Position numbers and translations under genes: made by a program. From NCBI RefSeq assembly GCF_004210375.1, contig NC_134825.1, positions 2,418,001 through 2,482,000 on the forward strand: a stretch of DNA of 64,000 nt, given 5' to 3'. The notes under the pieces are model-generated. The model worked only from the letters and a program-made list of their open reading frames with translations. It was not told the origin of the DNA and searched no databases. The DNA is from Tachypleus tridentatus (lineage: Eukaryota > Arthropoda > Merostomata > Xiphosura > Limulidae). Below, piece by piece: positions 34,249 through 46,049 of this stretch. The number at the start of each line of letters is the position of its first letter. Position 1 is the stretch's first letter.

Positions 34249-34345
34249 TTGATAATGCAAAAGTTTCTTCATTTTTTACCATCTTGATATCCAATAAATC
34301 CTCTTCACCAGCACAAATTTCAGATTTAATCTCCAACACTTCCAT
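34249..34345 (-). CDS. C2H2 zinc-finger protein, coding exon 1 (start)
   Basis: ATG at 34345 (context ATAACAATGG) begins MEVLEIKSEICAGEEDLL and continues DIKMVKNEETFALS, then one base before the donor GTAAGA (34248). The motif MEVLxIKxE is a common opening of arthropod multi-finger proteins as I recall them. It joins exon 2 in phase, giving an acidic 130-residue N-terminal region over exons 1-3. A further non-coding upstream exon is possible. Reading on past the donor hits an unrelated tail, which supports splicing here. Confidence 0.85.
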
Positions 34346-34790
34346 TGTTATATAAAAAAGAGATAGCTTTTCTTCACTATTCCAAAAATTATGTATTTTA
34401 GTTAAAATAAGAATGAAACATTAATTGAAATAAATAAATTTATCATTTTTTTAAAAATACCCTTAACACATGACTTGTATTTAAATGAAGTCTATTTTAT
34501 TTTCTAATGTACTTCATATTAAAACGCAGTAAAGAACGTCTACACCAGACATAAGATCTCCAGCGGTTGAAAGTTGAGTCTAGGGGATATAACGAGTTTT
34601 GAATAAAGTGTAATAAAGATTAAAGAATAAACTTCTGTAAGAGATTTACTATCATATACCAATTTTAAAATCGATGTTTAATTAAATTTAAATTTAGGAA
34701 TCTACTTAACTTATACTGTTAAATCTCTATTGCGAAATTCCCACCTATTCACTAAAACTATAGAAAATTCTCCAGTCAAAAAATCAAACA

Positions 34791-34972
34791 TGGGCTGGTG
34801 ATTAGGGCGCTCGACTCATAATCTGAGGGTCGCAGCTTCGAATCCCCGTCGCACCAAACATGCTCGCCCTGGGAGCAGGGTTGGCGGTTGGTGATGATGA
34901 CTAGCTGCATTTCCTAAATTAGGAACAGCTATTAAAGATAGTTCTTGTGTAGCTTTACTCGAAATTCAAAAA
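34791..34972 (+). repeat. tRNA-derived SINE, long family
   Basis: The tRNA-like head has an A-box-like 'ggctggtgattagggcgctc' and a B-box-like 'gcttcgaatcc'. The shared body follows: 'caccaaacatgctcgccct', 'gatgactagctgc' and the tail 'gtgtagctttactcgaaatt'. The middle is shortened compared with 47520-47795. Confidence 0.85.
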
Positions 34973-35030
34973 ATAGACAATATATATGCTTATACGTAAA
35001 CATTGGTGTGCAGCTTATATTTTTGTGTAA

Positions 35031-35213
35031 GCTAGACATCACCATCCACTGGCAACTCTTGGGCTGCTCTTTTACCAAAGAATAGTGGAATTGACCGAAC
35101 ATTATAACGCCCCCACAGCTGAAAGGGCGAGCATGTTTGATGTGACGGGGATTCGAACCCGCAACCCTAGGATTACGAGTCGAGTACCTTAACCACCTGC
35201 TGGCCATGCCGGG
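35031..35213 (-). repeat. tRNA-derived SINE, long family (minus), tail to tail with previous
   Basis: The plus strand shows the reverse complement of the family: 'ctggccatgccggg' (head), 'gggattcgaaccc' (B box), 'acattataacgcccccaca', 'agcccaagag' inverted. The 3' part is cut short next to the plus-strand SINE at 34791-34972. Confidence 0.88.
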
Positions 35214-35746
35214 ACATCATATCTGCACCCTGAGAATGGAAAATAATTAAAGTTCTCTGTGACGGGAAACAGAGACAAAACTGGAAAATCATGACCCCTA
35301 TATCAAATCTACATGCACACAGGATAAAAATTTCGCAAAGTTTACGGTTGCACACAGCGTAATAAAACGTTTTTCTAGTATCATATAAGCAAGAGCTCCA
35401 TTATAGTATGATTTGTATAAAAATAAATAAAATTGTGTTTATCAATCATGTTGGCAAATATCACAAATTCGATACATATCAACATGTATTTAGTAACTGA
35501 ATCTAACTTTCTATTTAACTCAGTGTCAGGCTATTCAGAATTATAATACGTTATAAAGCAGAGGCTCGTCAGGGGTAAATTTTCATACCTAGCATTTCAC
35601 ACATCAACATCAAAACTTTTTTTAGTCTCTTTTGCGCGACATTTTGAGCAGATGTTCTTCATCAGGCAGTAAATACTGTGTTATAGTGGAATTAGACTCA
35701 GAAATAATTGTTTAAAGGTAATATAATACATATGTTGTGATTATAT

Positions 35747-35880
35747 GAGCCCTCAGTAGTACAGTGGTATGCTTGCAGACTTACAACTTAAGCAAATGAG
35801 TTTCGATACCGTGGGGAGCAGACGACAGATAGTTCATTGTACAGCTTTGTGCTTAATTCCAAAGAAACAAACAAAACAAC
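35747..35880 (+). repeat. tRNA-derived SINE, short family
   Basis: Head 'gccctcagtagtacagtggt', a B-box-like 'gtttcgatacc', then 'gacagatagttcattgtaca' and a CAAA-rich tail. It resembles 37350-37478 and 53493-53618 in the head region. Confidence 0.75.
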
Positions 35881-35914
35881 TCCATTGTACCACGATCTTT
35901 ACTGCCTCACGAAG

Positions 35915-36967
35915 CAGTGGCGGCGCCAGGATATTTTCGTTGAGGGGCTGAGGTAAACTGTGGAGTGACTTCCCAAAACACCATCAATATGAAGTATAGA
36001 TGGTAAATTATAATAATGTAAATACCAAGGTACATTTCAGAAAGGTGTGCTATTTTGAACTGCATTTTTTCAATGTAGTTTTCATTGGAAACTCATACTC
36101 TGATTAATAATTCATTATTACAAATTAGAAATAAGCTGTTTATGAAAATATGTGTATATGTAAAAGAAGAAGCTCACTTAAATTCCACCCAAGGTAATAC
36201 ATATTAATAAAGAAAATCAAGATTAGCTTAGATTGAACATTTAATATACCATTAAGAGTGAAGCTACAAATCAAAAGAAATATAGCATAAAGACATAGTT
36301 TACATCGCAGAAGCGAATTATCCCATGCGAAGTTAATACACTCTGAGGAAAAGTAAGGTCACTATCAGGCTAACTATCTTTCATAATGTTGTGTTTGTAG
36401 TCAATATTACTTCAAAACAATGCACCTGTTCTGGTGATTGGCAGCAAATTTTGGATGCCTGATACACAATGCAAAATGATCTCACAAAGGACACAACACT
36501 GGCTAAATGCTTCATAGTTTTGACCTATACACAATACACTTATACATGCATGCTATGTTTTAGTTTTCAATAAAAAAATAAATGAAATTAATGTGTGAAT
36601 ACTTCTGAAAACTTTGGTTTATCAAGTAAAATCCCTGATGATCTGTTGTAACTTGAAATCAACGTGGTTGTCTAATCTTCGTCAAAGCTCAAGATAGAAT
36701 GGCATTACACAGGGAGCAGCAATACAACGCATGAGTTTCAGTGCATTCAGTACGTTGCTATGGGACGCATGACACATACTTCCGTCTTAATGAAGACGTT
36801 GAGTTTTACAGATCTATGTGTCTTTGATGTTAATTGTTTAGCAACAACGACGATTGTGTTTTCCATATTTTATGAATATATGTAGGTAAAAATACTGGGG
36901 GCTAATGGGGGCTTGGCTCATTTGGGGGGAGCTCAAGCCACTCCAAGCCCCCTTGGCGCCGCCACTG
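35915..36967. mobile_element. Non-autonomous hAT-type transposon, complete
   Basis: Ends are a 14-bp perfect inverted repeat, CAGTGGCGGCGCCA. An exact 8-bp duplication TCACGAAG flanks it (35907-35914 and 36968-36975). An 8-bp duplication with CAGTG-type ends is the hAT signature. The 1053-bp interior has no long reading frame and is AT-rich apart from GC-rich sub-ends. It would need a transposase in trans. Confidence 0.92.
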
Positions 36968-37349
36968 TCACGAAGGGTGTTTGCTCGAAATGTAGTGCGA
37001 AATAACTTATAAATTTTTTCATTTTGATTCATGTGTTCTTATTCTTTATTATCATTTGTCCACACTTTTCATTCACCCAATAATTTATATCGTGTTTTGG
37101 TACTCGCGGTATACTCGTTGAAAATGAACGTACACAAGTTATCTGTTGCTAATATGTACTTGTACATGTGTAATATGCGTTCCTTCAACTACCGAGTGCC
37201 TATTATATTATACATCTATGTCAGCTTTGTTGGGCGTCTGTTGAGAAAGACAAGAAGCAGTTCTCTACCTTTTATGAATGTATAATTCTTTCTATATTCA
37301 TTTAGCATGAGTATATGAATTGTGAAGGTGTTTATTCACTTCACAATGA

Positions 37350-37478
37350 CCCCTGCTAGTACAGCGGTATGTCTACGGATTTACAACGCTGAAATCAGGG
37401 GGTTCGATTCCCCTCGGTGGGCTCAGCAGATAGCCCGATGGGGCTTTGCTATAAGAAAGCACACATGCATACTTCGCA
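37350..37478 (+). repeat. tRNA-derived SINE, short family
   Basis: Head 'ctgctagtacagcggtatgt', B box 'gttcgattcc', then 'agcagatagcccgatggggc' and 'tttgctataagaaagcacac'. It is near full length. Confidence 0.85.
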
Positions 37479-39265
37479 ATATTACGCGACTTATTACATT
37501 CAATATTCAATTCTAATAAAAGCAGCCAGGTTTATCAGTAGTTTTAAAATATCTAAATACCGTAATAGATTTGCTGTTATACATTTATTTCAGTTTAATA
37601 CATGTAACGTATATTGTTAAACGTGTACAGCACAAGTCCCGCCTGTTTTCAAAATTTTCAAAATATTCCCGAGTGTAAAATTCAACAATACATGTTTTAT
37701 GAAAACACTATCGTATCTTCGAATACTGGTGAATTTTCGAGAATATCGCCTAATGAGTATCAAAGCTATCTATCGCAAGGCGTCGAGACATAGCAATATA
37801 ATATTATTGGTTAGCTACAATCAGTTTACTATCAGCTTCGGAAGTTTTAATTGGTTCTACCTTGGATAAATGTCTCCAGACACCTATGCATGGCCCATGT
37901 ACAATTTTCGAGCATTATTTTAGTCAACAACAAAAACATGTAACTCAACATGATAGACATGATTGATGCATTGTAATCCGTTGGCAAGCTCCTCATACTA
38001 ACCAAACGTGGGGGAGAATTTCGAGCTAACAACAGAACGCCCCCAAAATTCCACTGTGTAGCATTCTGTTTATTACAGTAAATATTCTATATATAAATTT
38101 TATCGCTTGTTTTGCTGAATAAGTTAAAATTGTAACTTAACATTACAACAGTGTTTGAGGTACTGCCTTCAACCGGTTATCACCTCGCACTCATCGATCC
38201 CTAAGTGCAGTGAAGAGCTTAAAGTCTCTATATCTGATCGAGCCTGAAAATAGAACAGCCTGAAATTCTTTAGATAACTTTTAATATCTCAGGTTTGTAC
38301 GTATTAAATTTTAATAATAACATGTAACTTTATCATTATTTTACATATCTTTTCTGGCTGAATTAGACACAAAACGAATTTACTCATAACAACCTAATAC
38401 AGATAAACATCGTTACAAACATGCATTATATCGACTTCACGTCGTTTTTTTTGTTTTTGTTTTTTAAGATTGGCATAACAATACGGTCCACTTTTAAAAC
38501 ATACTGTTATTTACGTCTGCAAATGAAACTGAATAAATGAGCAAATTTCGTAATTAATGAACACTCAGAACTCAGGTTAACATTGCAAATGGAGTCAAAA
38601 AAAGTCTTATACATTTGTGGTAATGTCGATTATTCTGCACTCTCTATTATATTTTGTTGAATTCTAATATTTTATTTCACCAAAACAGTGACAGGCTGGT
38701 TTTCTTCGAGCATTATCGTGTTCCTTCACTGACATTCAGACAGACACCAGTTACTTTGAACGAAACATTTATATCAATAAACATGTTCAATGTGTGAACT
38801 AGCTTTTCACTATTAGCTTTTATTATATGCTATAAATGGAATTTATTAGACAACTTTCATCTGTATTAGTTACAGATAACACGTAAACAGACTGAAATAT
38901 TACGTTTTAAGACTACTTTCATAAATAGATCATTCAGGTTTAAAGAATGCATGCCTTAACTGATACCGTTGTGCTAGTTTTCACTATCATGTGTTGTGAT
39001 GCTAATTTTTACGTTTTATATTTATGGTTCCCCACACCACATATGTTTGTTAAACTTTACAGTTCCACGTATCTCTTAGAGAAGGTAAAGACATCTGAAA
39101 GCAACTTTTGTCAACGTTCCGAAGGGGTAACACAACAGGGTTCACTATAATATATAGTTTGTGACCTTGGAGGCGGAGTAGATAAAATCATACAATAAAT
39201 ATGAAACTATGCTGCACATTGTTGCCTTTGGGAATAACACTTGTAGTTGAATAATTTCGGTAAGA
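37479..39265. other. Intergenic sequence, no feature seen
   Basis: AT-rich, no convincing coding frame, RNA gene or repeat. It lies between the two divergent host genes. Confidence 0.45.
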
Positions 39266-39952
39266 TGAATTTAAAAATTGATCGATCTTTATGTTGTTCA
39301 CGTCCTTTTTTTTCTTTTAAACTGGCGATACATTTGGTAAATAATGTAAAAACAGACCACAGTTATGATTATCAGGCTGACGTGGACTATGATAGTGGGA
39401 TAACTTCCATTGAGATAGGTCCATCTTTTGATTGTAAGTACATAAAAAGTTTATGCATGGATGTCACCAGTAATAATTTTAAAATCTTGTTTTCAATGTC
39501 TATTATATTCGTGCTTAAAGAATGTAGAATATCAACATTTTGTTTGTGGGTATGAACAACAAGCAAATGTAAATAAAAACTTTGATAATTATTGAAAATA
39601 AAAATCTTGTCAAAGTCCAGGAACCAATTTTGATTTTTGATACCTAATTTCAATGTTCCTCTAAAGAGCATATCTTGTGTGATGGCATTTTTCTATAAGC
39701 ATTTTGATATCTTTGTCATTAGAGAAAAACACAAACTTGATTTTTCAGAACAGCAGTATGTTTGTTATGTATACTCTAATAATCGCCAAACCAATAATCT
39801 CCCATGAGCTTTGCCCTATCGGCAGGGTAACAATTGCACTTCCAACAGACCAGTTGCCTGTTGACGACATATTTTCAATTTCAGAGTTTGACAGAGCATT
39901 CAGTTCCATGGTTCCACAGAATACATCTATAAGAGTGGAATTTTTAATAATA
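39266..39952 (+). other. Possible exons of an unrecognised gene
   Basis: Two open stretches look more protein-like than their surroundings. 39266-39432 begins MNLKIDRSLCCSRPFF and ends IEIGPSFD before GTAAGT. 39750-39952 follows a 'tgatttttcag' acceptor and contains HELCPIGRVTIALPTDQLP and SSMVPQNTSIRVEF before TAA. Their phases do not fit each other directly (a join would create TAA), so they are not simple neighbours. No family recognised; they may be decayed. Confidence 0.25.
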
Positions 39953-40793
39953 TAAATAAGAAAAGAAGAAACATGAAATTATAACTGTTTTTATTTGATC
40001 TTTATTATATACTACAGAAGAGGTTTAGACATTGTAATCTGTTAATTCAGTGAGCTGTTTTGTTTTCCATGCAATTTATAACTTTCAATGATTTGTAAGA
40101 TTTCTTTCAGCTCTCATTTTGAACGAAGCTTGAATTGACTGTGACAGAATGTAGCATTGTTTAGAAAAATGTGTGAAAGTCTTATTCTTCATATTCACAT
40201 TTTAATAACTTATTGCAACATTTATTAGTGATTGTCTTGACTGTATTGATCACTTAGACATTACAGATAAAGCTGTCAGGGATTTGATATAATTTTTTTG
40301 AAAAATGTGTTCTTCCTAATGTTTCCATTTAATGTCTTACACATATAGAATTCCATTCTTTGAATGATTATGCAACTGCTTGGTTGACCAAAGCTGGCGA
40401 GAGGAAATGATTTGAGTCTTAAAGATATATTTTACAATTCATTACATAAATGAATTTTTGTGAATAATTTAGTTTTCGTCAACTGATTTGTTAATGTTGG
40501 CAATTTTAACTTGCGTAATAATTTTCAGTTCTCTCTCAATTGGAACTCTATGTAATTTTTTACATTTTGTCCATATTAATCATGGTGACAGAAAACAAAA
40601 ATAACAGATCTGGAACTGAAATAATTTCTTTGTCGACTATTAGATTTCTGCTTGTACCTTTGCATATATCACTGTAATGTATAATACCTTCCATGCATTC
40701 TATTTTTAAATGTTCACCCAGACTATCTTACTTTTGTCTGTCTTCTTTGAATTTGTGTCATGTATAGCTAGAGAGTCGAGTAGAGTATTTTAC

Positions 40794-41051
40794 TATCTCA
40801 TCTGTATCTGCAGATGGGCCAGTGATCCACATTCTATTAAAAAGGAAACCATTGAAGCTGCTACTATAAAAGAATCTATTGACTGTGGTAAAATGTTAGT
40901 AGTTGTCCCTGCACTTTACCGCCCAAAAGATGCTGCCTTGTGTGATTTGATATTATATTTTCAAAGTGTGCCATCAGAAAGCTCGTTGCTAAGTCGCCAT
41001 AATGTCATAAACTGTCGCCAGAAGGTTGAAATTATAGTTCTTGGTTGTTGA
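40794..41051 (+). other. Possible exon of an unrecognised gene
   Basis: After 'catctgtatctgcag' an open frame reads WASDPHSIKKETIEAATIK, MLVVVPALYRPKDAALCDL, and ends at TGA 41049. Composition is more protein-like than the flanks and the acceptor is good, but no partner exon in matching phase is evident and no family is recognised. Confidence 0.25.
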
Positions 41052-41867
41052 GGCATAGTGATTAAAGGCAAGTTGTTTCTGAATTAAGCTACTTCATATT
41101 ACCACGTTTGAAAACTAAAACTAAAACCTCTTTAATCAATGAAGATGTTCAATTAAGAAACCAACAATTTGTTTTTCAGTTTTAATTTGTAATTTCAGTA
41201 TACACACTAAGACAATATTAAGTTGTATTCTTGTTGCTAATCGACACGACACGAAAGTCATTACTGAAACGCATTATTGTCAAAAAACCCTTGCTTTTCC
41301 ATATATGAGAAGTTGTTAATATATCTGATTTTTACCAATAATCACTGTATGAATACGCCACGAAATTTTTTGTGGATTACCTTAATTTTGATTGACTCAT
41401 AAAGTAATTTAGACATTTAACTGTCTCGATTGCACTTTTATATCTCTTTGTTGATCAAGCTTGATTTCGTAAAATATATTTATTTCAACTAGCTGTGACA
41501 TGTGAGGTTAGGGCATACTTTGACGTAAGAGTACCAGTACTTCTCCGATTATTTTTGGCGGGGTACACGCTAGTATTATAATATAAACAACTAAATTTCT
41601 TACGTAAGTTACAAGTCTCAGAGCAATATTATTATAATACTTTTTTTCTATACATTATATTACATAAAATTGAATAATTAGTTAGTTAGTTTTTAATTCA
41701 GTAAGTAGCCGAATTAAAAGTTCTAACCAGTGAAAATGTTACTTGTTGCATGCTTTTAGTATATTGTTGGTACTATTGATACTAACAGTATTACTGTAAA
41801 GGTAGTTCACGATTTACGTGATAGTTATGTTCCACGAAATGATCACGTGAATTAAACTGTTTTCAAT
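41052..41867. other. Intergenic sequence, no feature seen
   Basis: AT-rich sequence with no supported feature. Confidence 0.4.
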
Positions 41868-42033
41868 AGAAATGTGTCTCAAAACAGCTGGTATTGGTAT
41901 TAGCACTTTAATTAAAATAAAGTTCAGAACAGCGTTTCGACCTTCTTAAGTCATCTTCAGGTTAACTTCTGTACTTTATTTTAATTAAAGTGCTAATACC
42001 AATACCAGCTGTCTTTAGGTACATTTTCACTTT
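41868..42033 (-). repeat. Foldback element with hammerhead-like core
   Basis: Near-perfect inverted arms ('cagctggtattggtattagc' and its complement at 41993-42012) extend for about 45 bp and continue imperfectly to 'aaatgtgtct'. The loop, read on the minus strand, is GTTAAC, CTGAAGA (41960-41954), a GACTTAAGAAGGTC hairpin, then GAAAC (41938-41934). CTGAAGA fits the CUGANGA hammerhead box. The long arms would be stem I. The 3' text 'aagtgggtttcttgt' recurs at the ends of sister copies. Confidence 0.65.
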
Positions 42034-43065
42034 AAGTGGGTTTCTTGTTGTCACAAATTATTTCCAACAGTATACACTATGCGTGCAATCCCAGTGGTAA
42101 TGCCACTAGTCAAGCCTTAATATACTGCATGAATGGCGCCTACGTTCACGTAGTCAACATAATATAGCTACAGAAAATATTAACCCCATTGTGAAGCATG
42201 ACAAATTGATTTTAATGATTTCGTTGTATGATAGGACTCTGCGACCATCTTGCTACTGCACAGATAACCGTAATATTATTGTCAATGAAACGTCATTTGA
42301 ACTATCGTGCGTCGTATTATCGCGCAAGTTATCGTAATAAAGCGTCTGCTTCTGCTGAACCTTCAAGCCACGGTGAATAAATGTTTCTATTTGTACCGTT
42401 ACAATACACAAATCGCTATAAAATCGCGTAAATAGAGAAATGGCGTTAATCCAAACCGCGTAAATGGAGAACTACCAGTATTACTATTAAAATAAATCAT
42501 TTGTTCAGATAGGCTTACAAATAAGTAATACAGAAAAATAGGCTGTTGGTATTACATGAAATAACACTTACAAAATATGTTTATTTAAAGCAAAGAGAAA
42601 TTGATCAAGGCACACAGTAGTGTGCCACGCAACAGGTTGTTTCGGCTGCATGACACATTAACAGCAGTGATTTTCCACCACACATGTCTCGGACTGTGCT
42701 AATCTAAACCATCACAGAGTTTCAGTAATATACTCTTGTCATATTTCAAAGCAGTTCCATAAGAAATCCTTGAGGTATTACATCTGTTAATTGTATTCAA
42801 GCTTCTTCCTATATATTATTCTTTCCACCAAAACTATGAAATCTTTGTCTTCATAGAAACATTTTTTTTCCAAGTTTAGTACACTGATAGATATTTTCAA
42901 CACACAATTAGTTGTCTAATTTGGTGTAAATATAAGCCATATTTTCAAGGTCATTTACTATAAACCGCTCACATTTGACGAACATTTTTTGCACGTCTAC
43001 ACAAAAAGTCACGTGAGCTATCTGTCTAACATTTTTACTACAGCTTTACCTAAGAGTAAACTCTG
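42034..43065. other. Intergenic sequence, no feature seen
   Basis: AT-rich, no convincing gene. The motif 'gcgtaaatagagaa' / 'gcgtaaatggagaa' repeats once near 42425-42470 but is too short to classify. Confidence 0.4.
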
Positions 43066-43285
43066 GTTTGAATTCCCATCACACCAAACATGATGGCCCT
43101 TTCAGCCGTGGGGGGTGTTATATGTGTCGTTCAAGCCCATTATTCGTTGGTAAGAGAGTAGTCCAAGAGTCGACGATTGGTGGTGATGACTAGCTGCTTT
43201 TCCTCAAGTCTTAAACTGCTAAATTACGGAAGACTAGCGAAGATAGCCATCGTGTAGCTTTGCGCAAAATTCAAAACAAACCAAA
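43066..43285 (+). repeat. tRNA-derived SINE, long family
   Basis: Head truncated before the B box ('gtttgaattccc'). The body has 'cacaccaaacatgatggccc', 'cattattcgttggtaagaga', 'ggtggtgatgactagctgc' and the tail 'gtgtagctttgcgc'. Confidence 0.88.
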
Positions 43286-43439
43286 CCTAATAGCAAAAGT
43301 GGACAGTTTTAGAGCAGAAAAATTATAGAGTGAAAGGGCGTGCAGATAAATAAGTGTTGGTTAGGTCAAGCAAACTGGATTAGCAGTTTCTAGCTCAAAA
43401 TTTCAAACGAATTATATGAGTGGGCAGTTATTATTGATT

Positions 43440-43680
43440 ATTCATCACCAGTCTGAGGGTTAATGGGCTGGAGTTCCTGTCACACCAAGCATGCTCGCTT
43501 TTTCAGCCGTGACAGCGTTATAATGTGACGGTCAACCCAATTATTCGTTTGTAAAGAGTAACTTAAGAGTTGGCGGTGGGTGGTAGTGGCTAGTTGCCTT
43601 CCTTCTAGTCTTACACTGCTACATTAGGAACGGCTAGCGCAGAAAGCCCTCGAGCAGTTTTGCTCAAACTTCAAACCAAA
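43440..43680 (+). repeat. tRNA-derived SINE, long family
   Basis: A second copy 150 bp downstream with 'cacaccaagcatgctcgc', 'gttataatgtgacggtcaac', 'gagttggcggtgggtggt' and 'gcagttttgctcaaa'. The head is diverged. Confidence 0.88.
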
Positions 43681-43685
43681 ACAAA

Positions 43686-44979
43686 ATAAATATTCGTTGC
43701 CATCTTCTCAGTACAAAGTTACAAAATATATTGAAGTTATCTTAATTAAAAAGTGTTTAGTGTAACATAATATTAGTTGTATTATTGCATGAGGGTAATA
43801 ACAAGAAAGTATTAATCAAAATTCCAGTCTGTTTCTGTAAAAGAACCAATTAACGCTGTTTTAGAGAGGAAACTAATACCATATATTTAAAGAATCTGGT
43901 TGGTTCTGTAAAGGTCCTAAAGCTAATGATGGTTAGTTACTTTTTACTTGCTGTGGTTTGTTGGTGTGTATTAACAAAACGTCATGATATCTAATAAAAA
44001 ACGCCTTAGGTGTGAAAAAAAAGATGCGGCCGAAAGGAATTGAGTGTGTGACTTATAAGAATGTTATAACAGGTTTAGTTAGACTGCGTATTTTATTTTA
44101 ATCACCATCATGCCACAACTTGAGTGACCTGTTTGGCTGTCAGTTTTGATTTCTTTAAGTTGCACACTCGCTACTTTTCTGGACGCATCTTCCTTTAAAC
44201 CTAAGGTGTTTTTGATTAGATAAAACGTTCACTTGAAGCAGCCGCGTTCTCAGATCTGATGAAAAGGGGCTCTTTGTACTTCCTGTCTAGAAAATTGTGC
44301 CACTATATTTCTGTTTTAACAGGAATATGGTGGTCAGAGTTAGGCTCATAAATAACATGTGCTAAAACTGCACTTCTATTCATCTTCTCCATCATTTTAA
44401 CACTTAAAAAACGTGTTTTTAGATTTTTCAGTTTCTCCAATACATTTTCCTTATAAATCACACAAGACATACTGCAAACTACATATCTTTCCATACAGTT
44501 GTTCTTATAACAATAATTGCATGGTTTAAATGCTGCATTCACTAAATATTTTTTATTTATTTTTTAATTTTGTTCAAAGCTACACGTAGCTCATGTAGAT
44601 GAGACGCTACATTATGATGCCTCAAGGCCTAACCGCGTGTACAAGCTGGGCTTCGACTCAAACAGAGTTAAGTAACGTATCACAACAAACACTGTTAAAA
44701 TAACCCATCTTCAACATCCCTGCTTTGAAAACTAAACAATAATTAAATAAACTAAACTAAATAAAATAATACCGAAACAGTCTTGTATATTCAACACCAT
44801 GTAATCTGGAGACATAGATGGATTGGAGACACTAAGATTCTTTAAGCTTACGAGAGTGAATGGGAAGATAACACTGGAAGAATAACGACAATAGTTAGTA
44901 TTTCCATAGTCTTTAGATCCTGAAGAACTGCATCATATCAACAACTTTAGTGTTGAGTAAACTAAGAAGATACTAATAT
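43686..44979. other. Intergenic sequence, no gene seen
   Basis: No supported feature. A minus-strand open frame at 44303-44542 (cysteine-containing, 79 codons) has no recognised family. The text 'gttcaaagctacacg' near 44573 may be the tail of a minus-strand SINE. Confidence 0.35.
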
Positions 44980-45890
44980 GTACTTCTAGTTGGTTGGACG
45001 CTCAGGACCTATGAAGAACTGGTGCAAAACATATGAATACTGTTATGAAAGAAGCAGTATAGACAATTACAACAGTATTGTGTTGAATAACTGCTTGAGA
45101 GAGTCGTTGTGGTTCAGCTGCTCCAGAGTAGCAATGAGAACAGGTACATCATGAATGTGTTATACTATTTTTCAAGTGGGCAGAAAATCTTGCAAGGAAA
45201 TTCATCAACAGATTTGCCACACGATTTTGTGTAACTATGGAACTTCAATCAAATGAAGGATGAAACTTTGAATCAGATTTTTTATGGATATGTGTTAGAT
45301 TCTTGTTTCTAAAAAGAATAGAACAATAACCATTCATTAAGTGAAAACGTATAACTCTACACTTGTACATGAATTACCATGTATGAGGAGGAACATTAGA
45401 AAACTTAGTTGTTTACTGTTATTGATGAATTATCGAATCAGCATTACTTGAAGCACCAGCAACACACCATCGTTGCTGATATTCACGATAGAGCTTAAAG
45501 TCCCATTGTACCTTTTTTTACTCACATCTATAGATAAGTCTTACACAATATATATATACAGAATTAAAAACAAACATCAATGATAACTATCACTTTACAT
45601 GAGAAGTACTTAAATCAGCTAATAATAAAATAAAAAGTTGCTATGATGTTAATCCTGATATGACTTCATTTCATCGAAGTGATACAGTATGGCTCTATAA
45701 ATTCCACTGCAAAAAGGATTAAACTCCAAAGTTGAGCAGATACTCAAAGGGGCTAAAAGTTGTACTGAATAAAATTAATGATGTGATTTACAGGTTCAAA
45801 AGTATAGGAATTACAAGCTTAAAGTCGTCCATTATGATCGTTTATAGAAGTACATCACTGAGAGAATGTCCAACTGGATAGGCCTGGGAT
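44980..45890 (+). mobile_element. Decayed Ty3/Gypsy-type integrase fragment
   Basis: Broken reading frames on the plus strand resemble an integrase in order. There is a zinc-region relic (WCKTYEYC, about 45015), a catalytic-core stretch with a tyrosine/phenylalanine-Lys-Trp-type motif (FFKWAEN, about 45170), a region ending NFES, and a C-terminal SDTVWLYKF ... VVHYDRL (45680-45845). Stops and indels are frequent, and no protease, polymerase or terminal repeat is visible. The first-Asp region is altered. It is a dead relic. Confidence 0.6.
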
Positions 45891-45930
45891 GGCCAGGTGG
45901 TTAAGGCACTCGGCTCGTAATCCGAGAACA
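45884..45930 (+). repeat. SINE head fragment, long family
   Basis: Only the tRNA-like 5' part survives: 'gatggccaggtggttaaggc' and 'cggctcgtaatccgag'. It abuts the Gypsy relic. Confidence 0.8.
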
Positions 45931-46049
45931 GAGTAGAAACAAGCCTTTTTTATTTTATTAATATTTTTACTCGAATTACATCATATCCCATGACATGGAA
46001 AATGTCATTCTGTGAGTAGGATGATAAATATTTTTTTACCTTTAGTTGT

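Noticed and set aside
44555-44700. Possible minus-strand SINE
   Set aside because: Only about 20 bases resemble the tail; the rest does not match the family.
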